A stretch of DNA of 64,000 bases from Pseudomonadota bacterium (GCA_021781575.1 JAJXWP010000002.1:1-64000); one strand, 5' to 3'. Counted from the stretch's first letter, positions 53,801-64,000 are shown. Notes: a model not told the origin generated them from the sequence alone. A program made the numbers and translations.

Positions 53801-55729
53801 ATGTACGCTGCAGTTGTCTTCCTCCCGCTGCTGGGTTCGATCATCGCCGGCTTCTTCGGCCGCAAGATCGGTGACCTTGGCTCGCAGATCGTAACCTGCG
53901 TCGGCGTTGGGCTGTCGGCCCTGCTGTCGGTGCTGATATTCATCGAGGTGGTGGTCAACGGCCACACTTTGACGGTGCCGCTGCTGACCTTCATCCAGTC
54001 GGGTGACATCCACGTCGAGTGGGCGCTGCGCTTCGACACGCTGACCGCGGTGATGCTGATCGTCGTCAACTGGGTGTCGTTCATGGTGCATGTGTACTCG
54101 ATCGGGTACATGCACCACGATCCTTCGGTGCCCCGGTTCCAGAGCTACCTGTCGTTGTTCACCTTCGCCATGCTGATGCTGGTGACCGCGGACAACCTGG
54201 TACAGCTGTTCTTCGGCTGGGAAGGCGTGGGGCTGGCGTCCTATCTGCTGATCGGCTTCTGGTACGAGAAGCCGTCGGCCTGCGCCGCCGCAATCAAGGC
54301 TTTCGTCGTAAACCGCGTCGGTGACTTCGGCTTTGCGCTGGGGATCTTCGGCGTCTACATGCTGTTCGGCAACATCAACTTCGATCCGATCTTTGCCGCG
54401 GCGCCGACCAAGGCAGCCGCCGTGCTGCATGTGTTCGGCCGTGATTTCCCGGCCCTGACCATCTGCTGCCTGCTGCTGTTCCTGGGCGCCATGGGCAAAT
54501 CGGCCCAGCTCGGCCTGCACACCTGGCTGCCCGACGCCATGGAGGGCCCGACCCCGGTTTCGGCCTTGATCCATGCCGCCACCATGGTGACCGCCGGCGT
54601 GTTCATGGTGGCCCGCATGTCGCCGCTGTTCGAGTACTCGCAGACGGCGCTCAACGTGGTTACCATTGTCGGCGCGGCGACCGCCATGTTCGCCGCCACC
54701 ATCGGTTGCGTGCAGAACGACATCAAGCGGGTGATCGCCTATTCGACCTGCTCGCAGCTCGGCTACATGTTCTTCGCCATCGGCGTGTCCGCCTATCAGG
54801 CGGGCATCTTCCACCTGTTCACCCACGCCTTCTTCAAGGCCCTGCTGTTCCTCGGCGCCGGCTCGGTGATCCACGCCATGTCGGACGAACAGGACATGCG
54901 CCGCATGGGCGGCATCTGGAAGCACATTCCGCTGACCTATGCACTGATGTTCATCGGCAGCCTGGCATTGGCCGGCATTCCGCCGTTCGCCGGCTACTGG
55001 TCGAAGGACACCATCATCGAGGCGGCGTGGGGCGCCGGTACACCGATCGGGCAGTTCGCCTATGTGATGGGTGTCGCCGCCGCCTTCCTGACCGCCTTCT
55101 ATTCCTGGCGCCTGCTGATCATGACCTTCCACGGCAAGCCACGGGCGGATGAGCATGTGATGGCCCATGTGCATGAATCGCCGGCGGTGATGACCATCCC
55201 GCTGATGGTTCTGGCGGCCGGCGCCATCTTCGCCGGGTATATCGGCTTCGAATACTTCGTTGGCGAAGGCATGACCCAGTTCTGGGGCAAGGCGATCTTC
55301 CTTCTGGGCGACCACGAGGCGATCCACAACGCCCATCATGTGCCGTCAATCATCAGCCTGCTGCCCAGCGTGGCGGCGGTGTCGGGCATCGCTCTGGCCT
55401 ATCTGTTGTATATGTTCGCTCCGGGCATCCCGGGCGTGCTGGCGCGGCAGTTCCGCGGCCTGTACCTGTTCCTGCTGAACAAGTGGTACTTCGACGAGCT
55501 CTATGACCGTGTCTTCATCAAGCCGGCGTTCTGGTTGGGCTACGGCATGTGGAAGGGAGGCGACGGAGCTCTGATCGACGGCTGCGGACCGGACGGTGTC
55601 GCCGCGGCGACGCGGGACGTGGCCCGTCGCATGAGCCTGCTCCAGACCGGCTATCTCTACCATTACGCCTTCGCCATGCTGATCGGCGTCGCGGGGTTCG
55701 TTACCTGGTACATTGTGAAAGTGGGCTGA
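53801..55729 (+). CDS. nuoL: NADH-quinone oxidoreductase subunit L
   Basis: A 642-residue antiporter-like proton-pumping subunit. Motifs: FFGWEGVGLASYLLIGFWYEKP, FLGAMGKSAQLGLHTWLPDAMEGPTPVSALIHAATMVTAGVFM, and VIAYSTCSQLGYMFFAIG. The lateral amphipathic helix and final TM segment are present (RRMSLLQTGYLYHYAFAMLIGVAGFVTWYIV). Length is standard. Confidence 0.96.
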   Translation: MYAAVVFLPLLGSIIAGFFGRKIGDLGSQIVTCVGVGLSALLSVLIFIEVVVNGHTLTVPLLTFIQSGDIHVEWALRFDTLTAVMLIVVNWVSFMVHVYSIGYMHHDPSVPRFQSYLSLFTFAMLMLVTADNLVQLFFGWEGVGLASYLLIGFWYEKPSACAAAIKAFVVNRVGDFGFALGIFGVYMLFGNINFDPIFAAAPTKAAAVLHVFGRDFPALTICCLLLFLGAMGKSAQLGLHTWLPDAMEGPTPVSALIHAATMVTAGVFMVARMSPLFEYSQTALNVVTIVGAATAMFAATIGCVQNDIKRVIAYSTCSQLGYMFFAIGVSAYQAGIFHLFTHAFFKALLFLGAGSVIHAMSDEQDMRRMGGIWKHIPLTYALMFIGSLALAGIPPFAGYWSKDTIIEAAWGAGTPIGQFAYVMGVAAAFLTAFYSWRLLIMTFHGKPRADEHVMAHVHESPAVMTIPLMVLAAGAIFAGYIGFEYFVGEGMTQFWGKAIFLLGDHEAIHNAHHVPSIISLLPSVAAVSGIALAYLLYMFAPGIPGVLARQFRGLYLFLLNKWYFDELYDRVFIKPAFWLGYGMWKGGDGALIDGCGPDGVAAATRDVARRMSLLQTGYLYHYAFAMLIGVAGFVTWYIVKVG

Positions 55730-55735
55730 CGCGCG

Positions 55736-57250
55736 ATGACTGACTGGCCTCTGCTCTCCATCACGACGTTCCTGCCCCTCCTGGGCGCGGCGTTCATCCT
55801 GACCATCAACGGCGAAGCCAAGGTGGTCGCCCGCAACGCGCGGAACGTCGCGTTGCTCACCAGCATTGCCACCTTCCTGGTGTCGCTGCTGGTATGGGCC
55901 AACTTCAACCCCGGCACCGCCGACTTCCAGATGGTGGATCAGGCGAGCTGGCTGCCGGGCTTCGACATCTCCTACAAAATGGGCGTCGACGGCATCTCGC
56001 TGTTCTTCGTGCTGCTGTCGACCTTCCTGACTCCGCTGTGCATCCTTTCCGCCTGGGAAGCGGTGCAGACACGCGTCAAGGAATACATGATCGCCTTCCT
56101 GATCCTCGAGACCATGATGGTGGGCATGTTCTGCGCCCTTGACCTGGTGCTGTTCTACACCTTCTTCGAGGGCGTCCTGATCCCGATGTTCATCATCATC
56201 GGTGTCTGGGGCGGACCTCGGCGTGTCTATGCGGCCTTCAAGTTCTTCCTGTACACCCTGTTGGGGTCGGTGCTGATGCTGCTGGCCATCCTGGCCATAT
56301 ACTTCAACGCCCATACCACCGATATCCAGGTTCTGCTGTCCCATCCGTTCCCGGCCGCCCTGCAGTCGTGGCTGTGGCTGGCCTTCTTCGCCTCGTTCGC
56401 GGTGAAGGTGCCGATGTGGCCGGTACATACCTGGCTGCCCGACGCCCATGTGGAAGCGCCCACCGCCGGATCGGTGATCCTGGCCGGGGTTCTGCTGAAG
56501 ATGGGTGGGTACGGCTTCCTGCGCTTCTCGCTGCCCATGTTCCCGCTGGCCTCCCACGATTTCGCGCCGCTGGTCTACACCCTGTCCATCGTCGCGGTGA
56601 TCTACACCTCGCTGGTGGCCCTGGTGCAGGAGGACATGAAGAAGCTGATTGCCTACAGTTCGGTGGCCCATATGGGTTTCGTCACCATCGGCATCTTTAC
56701 CGTGCAGGTTCAGGGCATCGAGGGCGCCATCTACCAGATGCTGTCGCACGGGATTGTCGCCAGCGCGCTGTTCCTTTGCGTCGGCGTCATCTACGACCGC
56801 ATGCACACGCGTGAAATCGCCCGCTATGGCGGCCTGTCGAACCGCATGCCGCAATATGCCTTCGTTTTCATGGTGTTCACCATGGCCTCGGTGGGGCTGC
56901 CCGGCACCTCTGGCTTTGTCGGCGAATTCCTGGTGCTGATGGGGGCCTTCCAGGTCAACAGCTGGGTCGCGGCATTTGCCGCCCTGGGGCTGATCCTGGG
57001 CCCGGCCTATATGCTGTACCTGTACCGCCGGGTCATTTTCGGCAAGCTGACCCGCGAGGACCTGAAGTCGATCCTCGACTTGAGTCCGCGTGAAGTCGCC
57101 GTGTTCGTACCGCTGATCTTGGTGGTGCTGTGGATGGGGGTGTATCCATCCTCGTTCCTGGCTCCCATGCATGCGTCGGTGGCTAAGCTGATCAACGACT
57201 ACCAGCTCGTGCAGACGGCCGGCGACCCGGCGTCGCTGGCGCTGCGCTGA
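55736..57250 (+). CDS. nuoM: NADH-quinone oxidoreductase subunit M
   Basis: A 504-residue pumping subunit. Motifs: [83 protein letters not shown] and [15 protein letters not shown]. Starts ATG 55736, 6 bases after nuoL. Confidence 0.96.
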   Translation: MTDWPLLSITTFLPLLGAAFILTINGEAKVVARNARNVALLTSIATFLVSLLVWANFNPGTADFQMVDQASWLPGFDISYKMGVDGISLFFVLLSTFLTPLCILSAWEAVQTRVKEYMIAFLILETMMVGMFCALDLVLFYTFFEGVLIPMFIIIGVWGGPRRVYAAFKFFLYTLLGSVLMLLAILAIYFNAHTTDIQVLLSHPFPAALQSWLWLAFFASFAVKVPMWPVHTWLPDAHVEAPTAGSVILAGVLLKMGGYGFLRFSLPMFPLASHDFAPLVYTLSIVAVIYTSLVALVQEDMKKLIAYSSVAHMGFVTIGIFTVQVQGIEGAIYQMLSHGIVASALFLCVGVIYDRMHTREIARYGGLSNRMPQYAFVFMVFTMASVGLPGTSGFVGEFLVLMGAFQVNSWVAAFAALGLILGPAYMLYLYRRVIFGKLTREDLKSILDLSPREVAVFVPLILVVLWMGVYPSSFLAPMHASVAKLINDYQLVQTAGDPASLALR

Positions 57251-57267
57251 GAGGGGAGGGGATAGAC

Positions 57268-58707
57268 GTGGAACTGCCCAATTTCTCGCTGGCCCTGCCG
57301 GAAATCTTCATCGCCTTGTCGGCCATGGCCCTCCTCGTGCTGGGAGCCTTCCGCAAGCAGGAAGCCACCCAGGGCATCGCCATCCTGGCGATCATCACCA
57401 TGGTGGTGGCGGCCTTGCTGGTCCCCGCGGCCGGCGGCAACCGCGCCGAAACCTTCGGCGGCATGTTCGTCGTCGACGGATTCGCCGTGTTCTCCAAGCT
57501 GCTGGTGCTGGTGGCGTCTTCGCTCTGCCTGGTGATGTCGATCAACTGGCTGGTGAAGGAAAAGCTGGAGCGCTTCGAATATCCGGTGCTGGTTCTGTTG
57601 GCCACGCTCGGCATGCTGATGATGATCTCGGCCAACAACCTGATCTCGCTGTACCTGGGGCTGGAGCTGCAGAGCCTGGCGCTCTATGTCCTGGCCGCCT
57701 ACCAGCGGGACAGCGGGCGGGCGACCGAGGCGGGCCTGAAGTATTTTGTCCTGGGCTCGCTGGCCTCGGGCATGCTGCTCTACGGCTCGTCGCTGATCTA
57801 TGGCTTCGCCGGCACCACCGGTTTCGACGACCTGGCCAAGGTGCTGGCGCATGGCGGGATCCCGGTGGGCGTCATCGTCGGACTGGTCTTCGTCATGGCC
57901 GGCTTGGCCTTTAAGATTTCCGCCGTGCCGTTCCACATGTGGACGCCCGACGTCTACGAAGGCGCGCCGACGCCGATCACCGCCTTTTTTGCCGTCGCCC
58001 CGAAGATCGCCGCCTTCAGCCTGCTGGTGCGGGTGATGGTCGGGCCCTTCGGCGAATTGACCGCCCAGTGGCAGCAGGTGGTGATCTTCGTTTCGGTCGC
58101 CTCGATGCTGGCGGGGTCGTTCGGGGCCATCGCCCAGAACAACATCAAGCGGCTGATGGCCTACAGCTCGATCGGCCATGTCGGCTACGGGCTGATCGGC
58201 CTGGCCGTCGGCGACCAGGTGGGCATCCGCGGCCTGCTTATCTATCTGGCCATCTACCTGTTCATGAATGTCGGCACCTTCGCCATCATCCTCGCCATGC
58301 GCCAGAAGGGCCGGCTGATGGAGGGTATCGATGACCTTGCCGGGATGTCCAAGACCCACCCGATGATGGCGGCGGCGATGGCCATCTTCATGTTCTCCAT
58401 GGCCGGTGTGCCACCCATGGCCGGGTTCTGGGGCAAGTTCTACGTCTTCATGGCGGCCGTCGACAAAGGGTTCATCGCCTTGGCCATCATTGGCGTGCTG
58501 ACCAGCGTGGTGAGCGCCTATTATTACCTGCGGATCATCAAGGTGATGTATTTCGACGAACCGAAGGAGGCGCTGGATCGCGGCGTGAGCGGCTCGTTGA
58601 GCTTCATCATGGGGGTGAACGCCCTGTTGATCCTGGTCTTCACCTTCGTTCCGTCGCCCCTGGTGTCGAGCGCCGGAGCCGCAGCCGCCTCGCTGTTTGG
58701 AGGATGA
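57268..58707 (+). CDS. nuoN: NADH-quinone oxidoreductase subunit N
   Basis: A 479-residue pumping subunit, the last complex I gene. GTG start at 57268 after GAGGGGAGGGG. Motifs: [83 protein letters not shown], and [18 protein letters not shown]. Overlaps birA by 4 bases. Confidence 0.96.
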   Translation: MELPNFSLALPEIFIALSAMALLVLGAFRKQEATQGIAILAIITMVVAALLVPAAGGNRAETFGGMFVVDGFAVFSKLLVLVASSLCLVMSINWLVKEKLERFEYPVLVLLATLGMLMMISANNLISLYLGLELQSLALYVLAAYQRDSGRATEAGLKYFVLGSLASGMLLYGSSLIYGFAGTTGFDDLAKVLAHGGIPVGVIVGLVFVMAGLAFKISAVPFHMWTPDVYEGAPTPITAFFAVAPKIAAFSLLVRVMVGPFGELTAQWQQVVIFVSVASMLAGSFGAIAQNNIKRLMAYSSIGHVGYGLIGLAVGDQVGIRGLLIYLAIYLFMNVGTFAIILAMRQKGRLMEGIDDLAGMSKTHPMMAAAMAIFMFSMAGVPPMAGFWGKFYVFMAAVDKGFIALAIIGVLTSVVSAYYYLRIIKVMYFDEPKEALDRGVSGSLSFIMGVNALLILVFTFVPSPLVSSAGAAAASLFGG

Positions 58708-59450
58708 CCCGGCTCTCCCTGCCGCCGCCGTTTTCCCTCGTCGCCCTGGAGCGCATCGACAGCACCAACGACGAGGCCAAGCGGGCGGCGGCCGCGGGGG
58801 CGGGACACGGTACGGTGGTCTGGGCCACCGAACAGACAGCCGGTCGCGGTCGCCGCGGCCGGCTGTGGGTTTCTCCGCCTGGCAATCTTCATTGCTCGTT
58901 CCTGCTGCATCCGGGGGACCAGGTGGCGGCGGCGCCGCAGCTGGCCTTCGTCGCCGCCATCGCTCTGCACGACGCTTTGGCGGAACTGGTGCCGACGGGT
59001 GGGTTTCAGGTCAAATGGCCGAATGACCTGCTCGCCGGCGGCCGGAAGATTGCCGGCATGTTGCTGGAGCCGGCCCCTCCTTGGATCATCCTTGGGGTCG
59101 GCGTCGATATTTCGGTGGCGCCCGATCCGGCCCTTTATCCGACGACCTGCCTGCGCCGGCTGGGCAGCGGCGCCGAATCCTTCGACGTCCTGGAAGGTTT
59201 CTGTAGACATCTGCTGCCCTGGTACGAGCGTTGGCGGCAGGAAGGCTTCCAGCCCATTCGGCAGGCCTGGCTGGCCCGCGCCGCCGGCGTCGGCGGGCCG
59301 GTCACCGTGCGGCTGGCCGACGGCACAGCCTTTGACGGGCGCTTCATCGGGCTTGACGAAGGCGGGGCATTGCTGGTTGAAACAACGGACAGGAAATCTA
59401 GGGCCATTCTGGCCGGCGATGTCTTCTTCGGTTCCGCCGCGGGCCGGTAG
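58704..59450 (+). CDS. birA: Biotin--[acetyl-CoA-carboxylase] ligase
   Basis: A 248-residue class I biotin protein ligase without an N-terminal DNA-binding domain, so not a repressor. Starts [27 protein letters not shown]. Biotin/ATP loop [24 protein letters not shown], substrate motif [21 protein letters not shown]-terminal SH3-like domain ([28 protein letters not shown]). Translationally coupled to nuoN (ATGA), although the product serves acetyl-CoA carboxylase; a common Rhodospirillales arrangement. Confidence 0.93.
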   Translation: MTRLSLPPPFSLVALERIDSTNDEAKRAAAAGAGHGTVVWATEQTAGRGRRGRLWVSPPGNLHCSFLLHPGDQVAAAPQLAFVAAIALHDALAELVPTGGFQVKWPNDLLAGGRKIAGMLLEPAPPWIILGVGVDISVAPDPALYPTTCLRRLGSGAESFDVLEGFCRHLLPWYERWRQEGFQPIRQAWLARAAGVGGPVTVRLADGTAFDGRFIGLDEGGALLVETTDRKSRAILAGDVFFGSAAGR

Positions 59451-59481
59451 TGCTTAGACTTATCGAGATAAGTCGGAGCAC
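59450..59481. promoter_or_regulatory. Near-perfect 15-bp hairpin between birA and coaX
   Basis: Outer arms GTGCT/AGCAC plus perfect inner palindrome GACTTATC-GA-GATAAGTC (59457-59474). No T-run follows, so it is more likely an operator or RNA-processing signal than a terminator. Confidence 0.45.
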
Positions 59482-59515
59482 GGGGTTTCACCACTAGGCG
59501 TTAAGGTCGCTTTTC

Positions 59516-60289
59516 ATGCTTCTCGCCATCGACTCCGGTAACACCAACATCGTCTTTGCCCTGTTCGACGGCGACACGGTGAAGGGTGAATGGCGCTCAT
59601 CCACCGATCCCGAACGCACTGCCGACGAGTTCGGCATGTGGCTGTGCCAACTGATGGCGATGCAAGGGGTCGATCGCCGCGAGGTGCAAGCCTGCATCAT
59701 CGCTTCGGTGGTGCCCGCCGTAGTGTTTTCACTGAAGCAGCTCTGCCGCCGATATTTCGGCTGCGAAGCGCTGGTGGTGGGGGATGACGGGGTGAATCTC
59801 GGGATCCGCGTGTTGCTGGATCGCCCGGAAGAGGTGGGTGCGGACCGCTTGGTGAACGCCGTGGCGGCACATAAATTCTATGAAGGACCACTGATCATCA
59901 TAGACTTCGGCACCGCCACCACATTCGACGTGGTCGATGCTCACGGCAATTACTGCGGCGGCGCTATCGCTCCGGGCATCAACCTGTCGCTCGAGGCCTT
60001 GCATGCCGCCGCGGCGAAGCTGCCGCGGGTAGCCATCGGGCGGCCCCGGTCGGTGATCGGCAAGGCGACAGTGCCGGCCATGCAGTCCGGTATCTTCTGG
60101 GGGTATGTGGGGCTGATCGAGGGATTGGTGGAGCGCATCAAGAAGGAATTCGGATCCGAGATGACGGTGGTGGCGACCGGCGGGCTGGCCCCCTTGTTCA
60201 TCGAGGCGACCGAGGCGATCCAGCGCCTCGATCGCGACCTGACCTTGCGGGGTCTTCTGGAAATCCATCGGCGTAACGCGCAGTCATGA
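59516..60289 (+). CDS. coaX: Type III pantothenate kinase
   Basis: A 257-residue ASKHA-fold kinase for the first step of CoA synthesis. Phosphate motif [20 protein letters not shown]; adenosine region [49 protein letters not shown] near the C-terminus. Type III enzymes are not feedback-inhibited by CoA and may need a monovalent cation. Overlaps rnj by 4 bases. Confidence 0.95.
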   Translation: MLLAIDSGNTNIVFALFDGDTVKGEWRSSTDPERTADEFGMWLCQLMAMQGVDRREVQACIIASVVPAVVFSLKQLCRRYFGCEALVVGDDGVNLGIRVLLDRPEEVGADRLVNAVAAHKFYEGPLIIIDFGTATTFDVVDAHGNYCGGAIAPGINLSLEALHAAAAKLPRVAIGRPRSVIGKATVPAMQSGIFWGYVGLIEGLVERIKKEFGSEMTVVATGGLAPLFIEATEAIQRLDRDLTLRGLLEIHRRNAQS

Positions 60290-61944
60290 ACCCGGAATGC
60301 AAGGACGGGCTGGTCTTCCTTCCCCTCGGCGGGACAGGTGAGATCGGCATGAATCTCAACCTTTATGGTTGTAGCGGCAAGTGGCTGATCGTCGATCTCG
60401 GCGTGTCCTTCGGCGACGACAGTACGCCGGGCGTCGACGTGTTCATGGCCGATCCCGCCTTTATTGTCGAGCGGCGCGATGATCTGCTGGGTATCGTGTT
60501 GACCCATGCCCATGAGGACCACTTCGGCGCCGTCCAGTACCTTTGGCCGCAGCTACGCTGCCCTGTCTACGCCACTCCGTTCGCCGCCGGCCTGCTGCGC
60601 GACAAACTGTGCGAAGTCGACCTCGACGGCGAGGTCGAGGTCATTGAATTGCCGCTGCGGGGCAGGGCAAAAATCGGCCCCTTCGATATCGAACTGGTGA
60701 CGCTCACCCATTCCATTCCAGAGCCGAACTCGGTCGCCATACGGACGCCGTTCGGCACTGTGCTGCATACCGGAGACTGGAAATTCGATCCCGATCCGCT
60801 GATCGGCGATAGGGCCGACGTGGAGCGCCTGCAGCGGCTGGGCGACGAGGGGGTGCTGGCCTTGGTCGGCGACTCGACCAATGTCTTCAGCCGCAGCGCC
60901 ACGGGTTCGGAAGCGGCGGTGCGCGAAAGCCTGGTGGAGTTGTTGGGCCACTACCGGCGGAGGATTGCCGTGGCCTGTTTCGCCACCAACGTGGCACGGC
61001 TGGAATCCATCGCCATGGCCGCTGCCGCACACGACCGCCATGTGGCGCTGGCCGGGCGCTCGCTGTGGCGCATCGACCGGGTGGCCAGGGAAAACGGCTA
61101 CCTGAAGGACCTGCCGGCATTCCTGACAGAGCACGACGGGGCATATCTGCCCGAAGACAAGGTGGTCTTCATCTGTACCGGAAGCCAGGGTGAACCGCGC
61201 GCCGCGCTGGCCCGCATCGCCGCCAACACCCATCCCCATGTAACCCTGGCGGCGGGAGACGTGGTGATCTTCTCGTCGAAGATCATCCCCGGCAATGAAA
61301 AGGCCATCTATCGCCTGCAGAACAAGCTGGTCCGGCTGGGCGTCGAAGTGGTCACCGAAAAAGATCGGTTCGTTCACGTGTCCGGGCATCCGGGCCGGGA
61401 GGACATGGTCCGCATGTATGACCTGGTGCGGCCACGGATCTCGGTGCCGGTCCATGGCGAAGCGCGCCACCTGCAGGAGCACGCCAATCTGGCCAAGGGG
61501 CGCGACGTGCCGCATGCGGTGATGCTGCAGGACGGCGAGATGTTGAGGCTGGCGCCGGGCGCGCCCGAGGTCGTGGCCACTGTCGAGAGCGGCCGCCTGG
61601 CGGTTGACGGAAACCGCCTGGTGCCGCTCGATTCGGTGATCATGCGCAACCGGCATCGCATGGTGCACAATGGCAGCGCCGTGGTGACCGTCGTCCTCGA
61701 TCGTCTCGGCAAGTTGCTGGGCGACCCCCAGGTGTCTGCCATGGGCCTACTGGACGCCGAGCATGAGAGCGACGAGCACGACGCGGTGGTGGAGGCGGTG
61801 CGCGAGGCCATTGCCGAAATGCCCTATCTGGCCCGCCAGAATGACGAGGTGGTGCGGGAGACGGCACGGCTCGCCGTCCGTCGTCACTTGAAGGAAAGCC
61901 ACGGCAAGAAGCCGCTGACCGACGTGCATCTGGTCCGGGTGTAG
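60286..61944 (+). CDS. rnj: Ribonuclease J
   Basis: A 552-residue metallo-beta-lactamase/beta-CASP RNase with 5'-exo and endo activities in RNA turnover. Metal site [11 protein letters not shown] (HxHxDH), further His in [12 protein letters not shown] and HTGDWKFD; beta-CASP motif [18 protein letters not shown] and [15 protein letters not shown]-terminal [11 protein letters not shown] and [16 protein letters not shown]. Compact C-domain as in other alphaproteobacteria, which use RNase J alongside RNase E. Confidence 0.95.
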   Translation: MNPECKDGLVFLPLGGTGEIGMNLNLYGCSGKWLIVDLGVSFGDDSTPGVDVFMADPAFIVERRDDLLGIVLTHAHEDHFGAVQYLWPQLRCPVYATPFAAGLLRDKLCEVDLDGEVEVIELPLRGRAKIGPFDIELVTLTHSIPEPNSVAIRTPFGTVLHTGDWKFDPDPLIGDRADVERLQRLGDEGVLALVGDSTNVFSRSATGSEAAVRESLVELLGHYRRRIAVACFATNVARLESIAMAAAAHDRHVALAGRSLWRIDRVARENGYLKDLPAFLTEHDGAYLPEDKVVFICTGSQGEPRAALARIAANTHPHVTLAAGDVVIFSSKIIPGNEKAIYRLQNKLVRLGVEVVTEKDRFVHVSGHPGREDMVRMYDLVRPRISVPVHGEARHLQEHANLAKGRDVPHAVMLQDGEMLRLAPGAPEVVATVESGRLAVDGNRLVPLDSVIMRNRHRMVHNGSAVVTVVLDRLGKLLGDPQVSAMGLLDAEHESDEHDAVVEAVREAIAEMPYLARQNDEVVRETARLAVRRHLKESHGKKPLTDVHLVRV

Positions 61945-61964
61945 AGCTGGGGGATCTGTCGCTG

Positions 61965-62300
61965 TTGGATGCCGTTGAACCGGGCGACCCCTGCCGCGAT
62001 TGCGGGGCATGCTGCCAGACCCTGAGAGTCTCGTTTTATCATGGCGAATTGGACACGCAGCCGAACGGATTTGTTCCCGCCGACCTGGCCGTCCAACTGG
62101 GCCCGTTTCGCGCATGCATGAAAGGCACGCAGTGGGGCGGCGGGCGGTGCCTGGCGCTGACCGAGGACAAGCGATGCAGCATTTACGAGCATCGCCCGAC
62201 CCCTTGCCGCGACTTTCCCGCAATCGTCGACGGCGCACTCAATCCGAAATGCCTGGAATTGAGAAAGAGCTGCGGCATCCGCCAGGAAAACCCCGGGTAA
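61965..62300 (+). CDS. YkgJ-family cysteine-cluster protein
   Basis: A 111-residue protein starting at TTG 61965, with CTGGGGGA about 11 bases before. Cysteine-rich metal/cluster motif GDPCRDCGACCQTLRVSFYHGEL, then CLALTEDKRCSIYEHRPTPCRDFPAIVDG and CLELRKSCG. The family (UPF0153, Zn/Fe-S chelating) has unknown function. The start is uncertain, since there is no ATG in the leader; it lies 20 bases after rnj. Confidence 0.8.
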   Translation: MDAVEPGDPCRDCGACCQTLRVSFYHGELDTQPNGFVPADLAVQLGPFRACMKGTQWGGGRCLALTEDKRCSIYEHRPTPCRDFPAIVDGALNPKCLELRKSCGIRQENPG

Positions 62301-62352
62301 GGCCGATCTGCCGTATTATAACCTGCAACCCACAACGCGAGGTGTCCATTCC

Positions 62353-62757
62353 ATGATCGGCAAACTGAACCATGTGGCCATCGCCGTTCCCGACCTCGAG
62401 GCCGCCGTCCATACCTACCGGGACGTCCTGGGCGCCAAGGTGTCGGCTCCTCTGGCCCAGGTGGCCCACGGCGTGACGGTGGTTTTCGTGGAACTCGACA
62501 ATACCAAGGTCGAACTGCTCCATCCCCTCGGCGAAAAGTCGCCGATTCAAGGGTTCCTCGAGAAGAATCCATCGGGTGGCATCCATCATGTCTGCTATGA
62601 GGTCGCCGACATTCTCGCTGCCCGCGACAAACTGAAGGCGGCCGGGGCGCGCGTGCTGGGCGATGGGGAGCCGAAGATCGGTGCCCACGACAAGCCGGTA
62701 TTGTTTCTGCATCCCAAGGACTTCAACGGCACCCTGGTCGAACTGGAACAGGCTTGA
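62353..62757 (+). CDS. mce: Methylmalonyl-CoA epimerase
   Basis: A 134-residue vicinal-oxygen-chelate enzyme converting (S)- to (R)-methylmalonyl-CoA in the propionyl-CoA pathway. Metal His in KLNHVAIAVPDLEAAV; GVTVVFVELDNTKVELLHPLGEKSPIQGFLEKNPSGGIHHVCYEV gives the other ligands, with FLHPKDFNGTLVELEQ at the end. Methylmalonyl-CoA mutase is not in view. Preceded by CGAGG. Confidence 0.95.
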   Translation: MIGKLNHVAIAVPDLEAAVHTYRDVLGAKVSAPLAQVAHGVTVVFVELDNTKVELLHPLGEKSPIQGFLEKNPSGGIHHVCYEVADILAARDKLKAAGARVLGDGEPKIGAHDKPVLFLHPKDFNGTLVELEQA

Positions 62758-63302
62758 GCTGGTACTGCGACATTGCCCCGGGGCATCCCTACCACGGCCC
62801 CTATCATGACCAGGAATACGGCTTCCCGCTGACCGACGATCGGGACCTGTTCGAGCGCCTGTGCCTGGAGATTTTCCAGGCAGGTCTATCCTGGTTGATC
62901 GTCCTGAAGAAGCGGGAGGCCCTCCGCGCCGCCTTCGATGGCTTCGATCCGGCCAAGGTCGCCGCTTATGGCGACTCCGAGATCGAGCGGCTGCTGGCCG
63001 ACGCGGCGATCATCCGCAACCGCCGCAAGATCCTGGCGGTCATCGGAAATGCGGGGCGCCTGTTGCAGCTTGCCGCCGGGTACGGATCGTTCGCCGCCTG
63101 GCTCGAAGCCCACCATCCGCGGCCGAAGGATGACTGGGTAAAGCTCTTCCGGCGAACATTCGCCTTCACCGGGGGCGAGGTGGTCAATGAATTTCTGATG
63201 AGTATCGGCTATCTGCCGGGCACGCATCGGCCGGATTGCCCGGTGCAGTTGCGCCTGGATGCGCTGTTCCAACGGTCAGGCGGGGCATCGCCATCTGGTT
63301 GA
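62754..63302 (+). CDS. tag: DNA-3-methyladenine glycosylase I
   Basis: A 182-residue base-excision glycosylase. Start is TTG 62754 overlapping the mce TGA (TTGA). N-terminal Cys5 and the aromatic box YHGPYHDQEYGFPLTDDRDLFERLCLE; helix-hairpin-helix ERLLADAAIIRNRRKILAVIGNA; zinc ligands Cys5, His18 and the C-terminal GTHRPDC pair. E-Y-G replaces the usual E-W-G. The weak start suggests low, coupled expression. Confidence 0.93.
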   Translation: MSWYCDIAPGHPYHGPYHDQEYGFPLTDDRDLFERLCLEIFQAGLSWLIVLKKREALRAAFDGFDPAKVAAYGDSEIERLLADAAIIRNRRKILAVIGNAGRLLQLAAGYGSFAAWLEAHHPRPKDDWVKLFRRTFAFTGGEVVNEFLMSIGYLPGTHRPDCPVQLRLDALFQRSGGASPSG

Positions 63303-63319
63303 TCGGGAGACATAGGGCA

Positions 63320-63351
63320 AAAAAAGAAACGGCAGGGCGCGATACCCTGCC
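63320..63351 (-). terminator. Possible reverse-strand terminator GGCAGGG-N7-CCCTGCC
   Basis: A 7-bp stem at 63331-63351; reading leftwards it is followed by a U-rich run (complement of AAAAAAAGAAA). No reverse-strand gene lies to its right in the window, so its purpose is unclear. Confidence 0.4.
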
Positions 63352-63578
63352 ATTCCCGATTGTACCCCACCGGCTAGGCAATCTACCTCGGCCGATTCCT
63401 CCCAAAACTCAGGCACCCGCTTCAGGGCTTTGTTGCCCTCTTTATTTGGTCAGTTTACGCAATCATGTTATCGAAGTCACGAAAAATCCTGACAGATGTT
63501 GCGGAATGGCGGGGAAGCTTGCCAGATGGCAGGAATGTGAAGCAACATCAGGGCGATAGGAAATATGGAGTCGGGCGC

Positions 63579-64000
63579 ATGCGCATCGTGCTGATCCTAG
63601 CCGCTCTGCTTATAGTCCATTCAGCAGCCTGGGCCGATCAGGTGACGGTCTCCGGTGGTACGATCTATGTGACGCGTGATGACTGCGCAATGCTCCAGCA
63701 GCACCAGCCGTCGCCCGATGTGACCTTCCGGCCGGGAGTCGACGTGAACGGAAAATACGTCGCTCCGGCCGACCTGCCGGGCACCGATTACTCCAACCTG
63801 CTGCCCGACACCATCAAGTTCGATGTGCTGGCCAACCCGTTGACCTATGGCGGCGGCGCCGGCAACCAGGCGCTGAACCAGGTTCCTGGGCGGTTCCTCA
63901 ATACGGCCATGCCGGTCGCCCATGTCGCCGTGGACCTGAAGACCGGCGATGTGACTTTGAACGGCCAGCCGTTGTCCGGGGTGCAGACCAAGACCTTGCG
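63579..64000 (+). CDS. Secreted hypothetical protein (partial, runs off the right edge)
   Basis: Reads open from ATG 63579 to the window end (about 140 residues). Signal peptide MRIVLILAALLIVHSAAWA, cleavage before DQVTVSGG. The visible mature part (YVTRDDCAMLQQHQPSPDVTFRPGVDVNGKYVAPADL, then TDYSNLLPDTIKFDVLANPLT and VAHVAVDLKTGDVTLNGQPLSG) has one early Cys and repeated beta-like strands. Not a recognised family; periplasmic by signal. Its predicted upstream region (63303-63578) has no clear promoter. Confidence 0.7.
   Translation, partial: MRIVLILAALLIVHSAAWADQVTVSGGTIYVTRDDCAMLQQHQPSPDVTFRPGVDVNGKYVAPADLPGTDYSNLLPDTIKFDVLANPLTYGGGAGNQALNQVPGRFLNTAMPVAHVAVDLKTGDVTLNGQPLSGVQTKTL

Noticed and set aside
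53774-57172. Long reverse frames opposite nuoL and nuoM
   Set aside because: Composition (His/Gln/Gly/Arg) and perfect overlap with conserved pump genes show these are shadows.

Overview
The window is GC-rich chromosomal DNA from an alphaproteobacterium. Two gene orders point to Rhodospirillales (Magnetospirillum/Phaeospirillum/Telmatospirillum-like): tig-clpP-clpX-lon-hup, and nuoA-N followed by birA, coaX, rnj and mce. A class I PHA synthase, a globin-coupled chemoreceptor and an alphaproteobacterial-type interspersed palindrome fit this. The genus is inference only. Almost all genes look like vertically inherited core or lineage genes. No insertion sequence transposase, prophage or CRISPR array was found.

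Layout, left to right. 1-2770 (minus): a branched-chain amino-acid ABC transporter (livG partial, livM, livH). 2981-4523: a beta-propeller lipoprotein and a HIG1-type twin-TM protein. 4545-7429 (minus): DUF3253, acetate kinase, and a MaoC-phosphotransacetylase fusion, with a PhaR-like palindrome upstream. 7565-10510: the MlaA lipoprotein, an IspH-like protein with altered active-site residues, and a divergent MlaC/HpnM-type carrier. 10616-18774: uppP, small hypotheticals, an ACT-domain regulator, phaC, a Panacea/SocA-type protein paired with a two-TM protein, a ChaN-like protein and DUF192. 18861-21460: Zur and a divergent hisI-COG0523 GTPase pair separated by a Zur-box-like palindrome, then a candidate small RNA ending in a strong terminator. 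21464-25768 (minus): a sulfur amino-acid cluster (metC-like, mercaptopyruvate sulfurtransferase, cysK-like), a 59-residue entericidin lipoprotein and a perfect 42-bp palindrome. 25833-29652: NUDIX, receiver, ParA, dadA. 29850-30113 is a MITE-like element with about 70-bp terminal inverted repeats. 30133-34519: nnr, malonyl-CoA decarboxylase and a haem-globin MCP.

34777-41652 is the protein quality-control block: tRNA-Leu, trigger factor, ClpP, ClpX, Lon and HU, with two clear terminators. 41715-44290 holds tRNA-Val, a glycine-zipper lipoprotein, a CHRD-like protein and tRNA-Asp. 44494-58707 is a complete 14-gene complex I operon, interrupted only by a short palindromic repeat between nuoI and nuoJ. 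58704-63302 is a tightly packed run (birA, coaX, rnj, YkgJ family, mce, tag). A secreted hypothetical protein runs off the right edge.

There is no single large novel system. The most interesting leads are the MITE-like element, the modified IspH paralogue beside Mla-type genes, the Zur-linked hisI/COG0523 unit, the possible Panacea toxin-antitoxin pair, the candidate sRNA after the COG0523 gene, and the perfect palindrome upstream of the entericidin gene.
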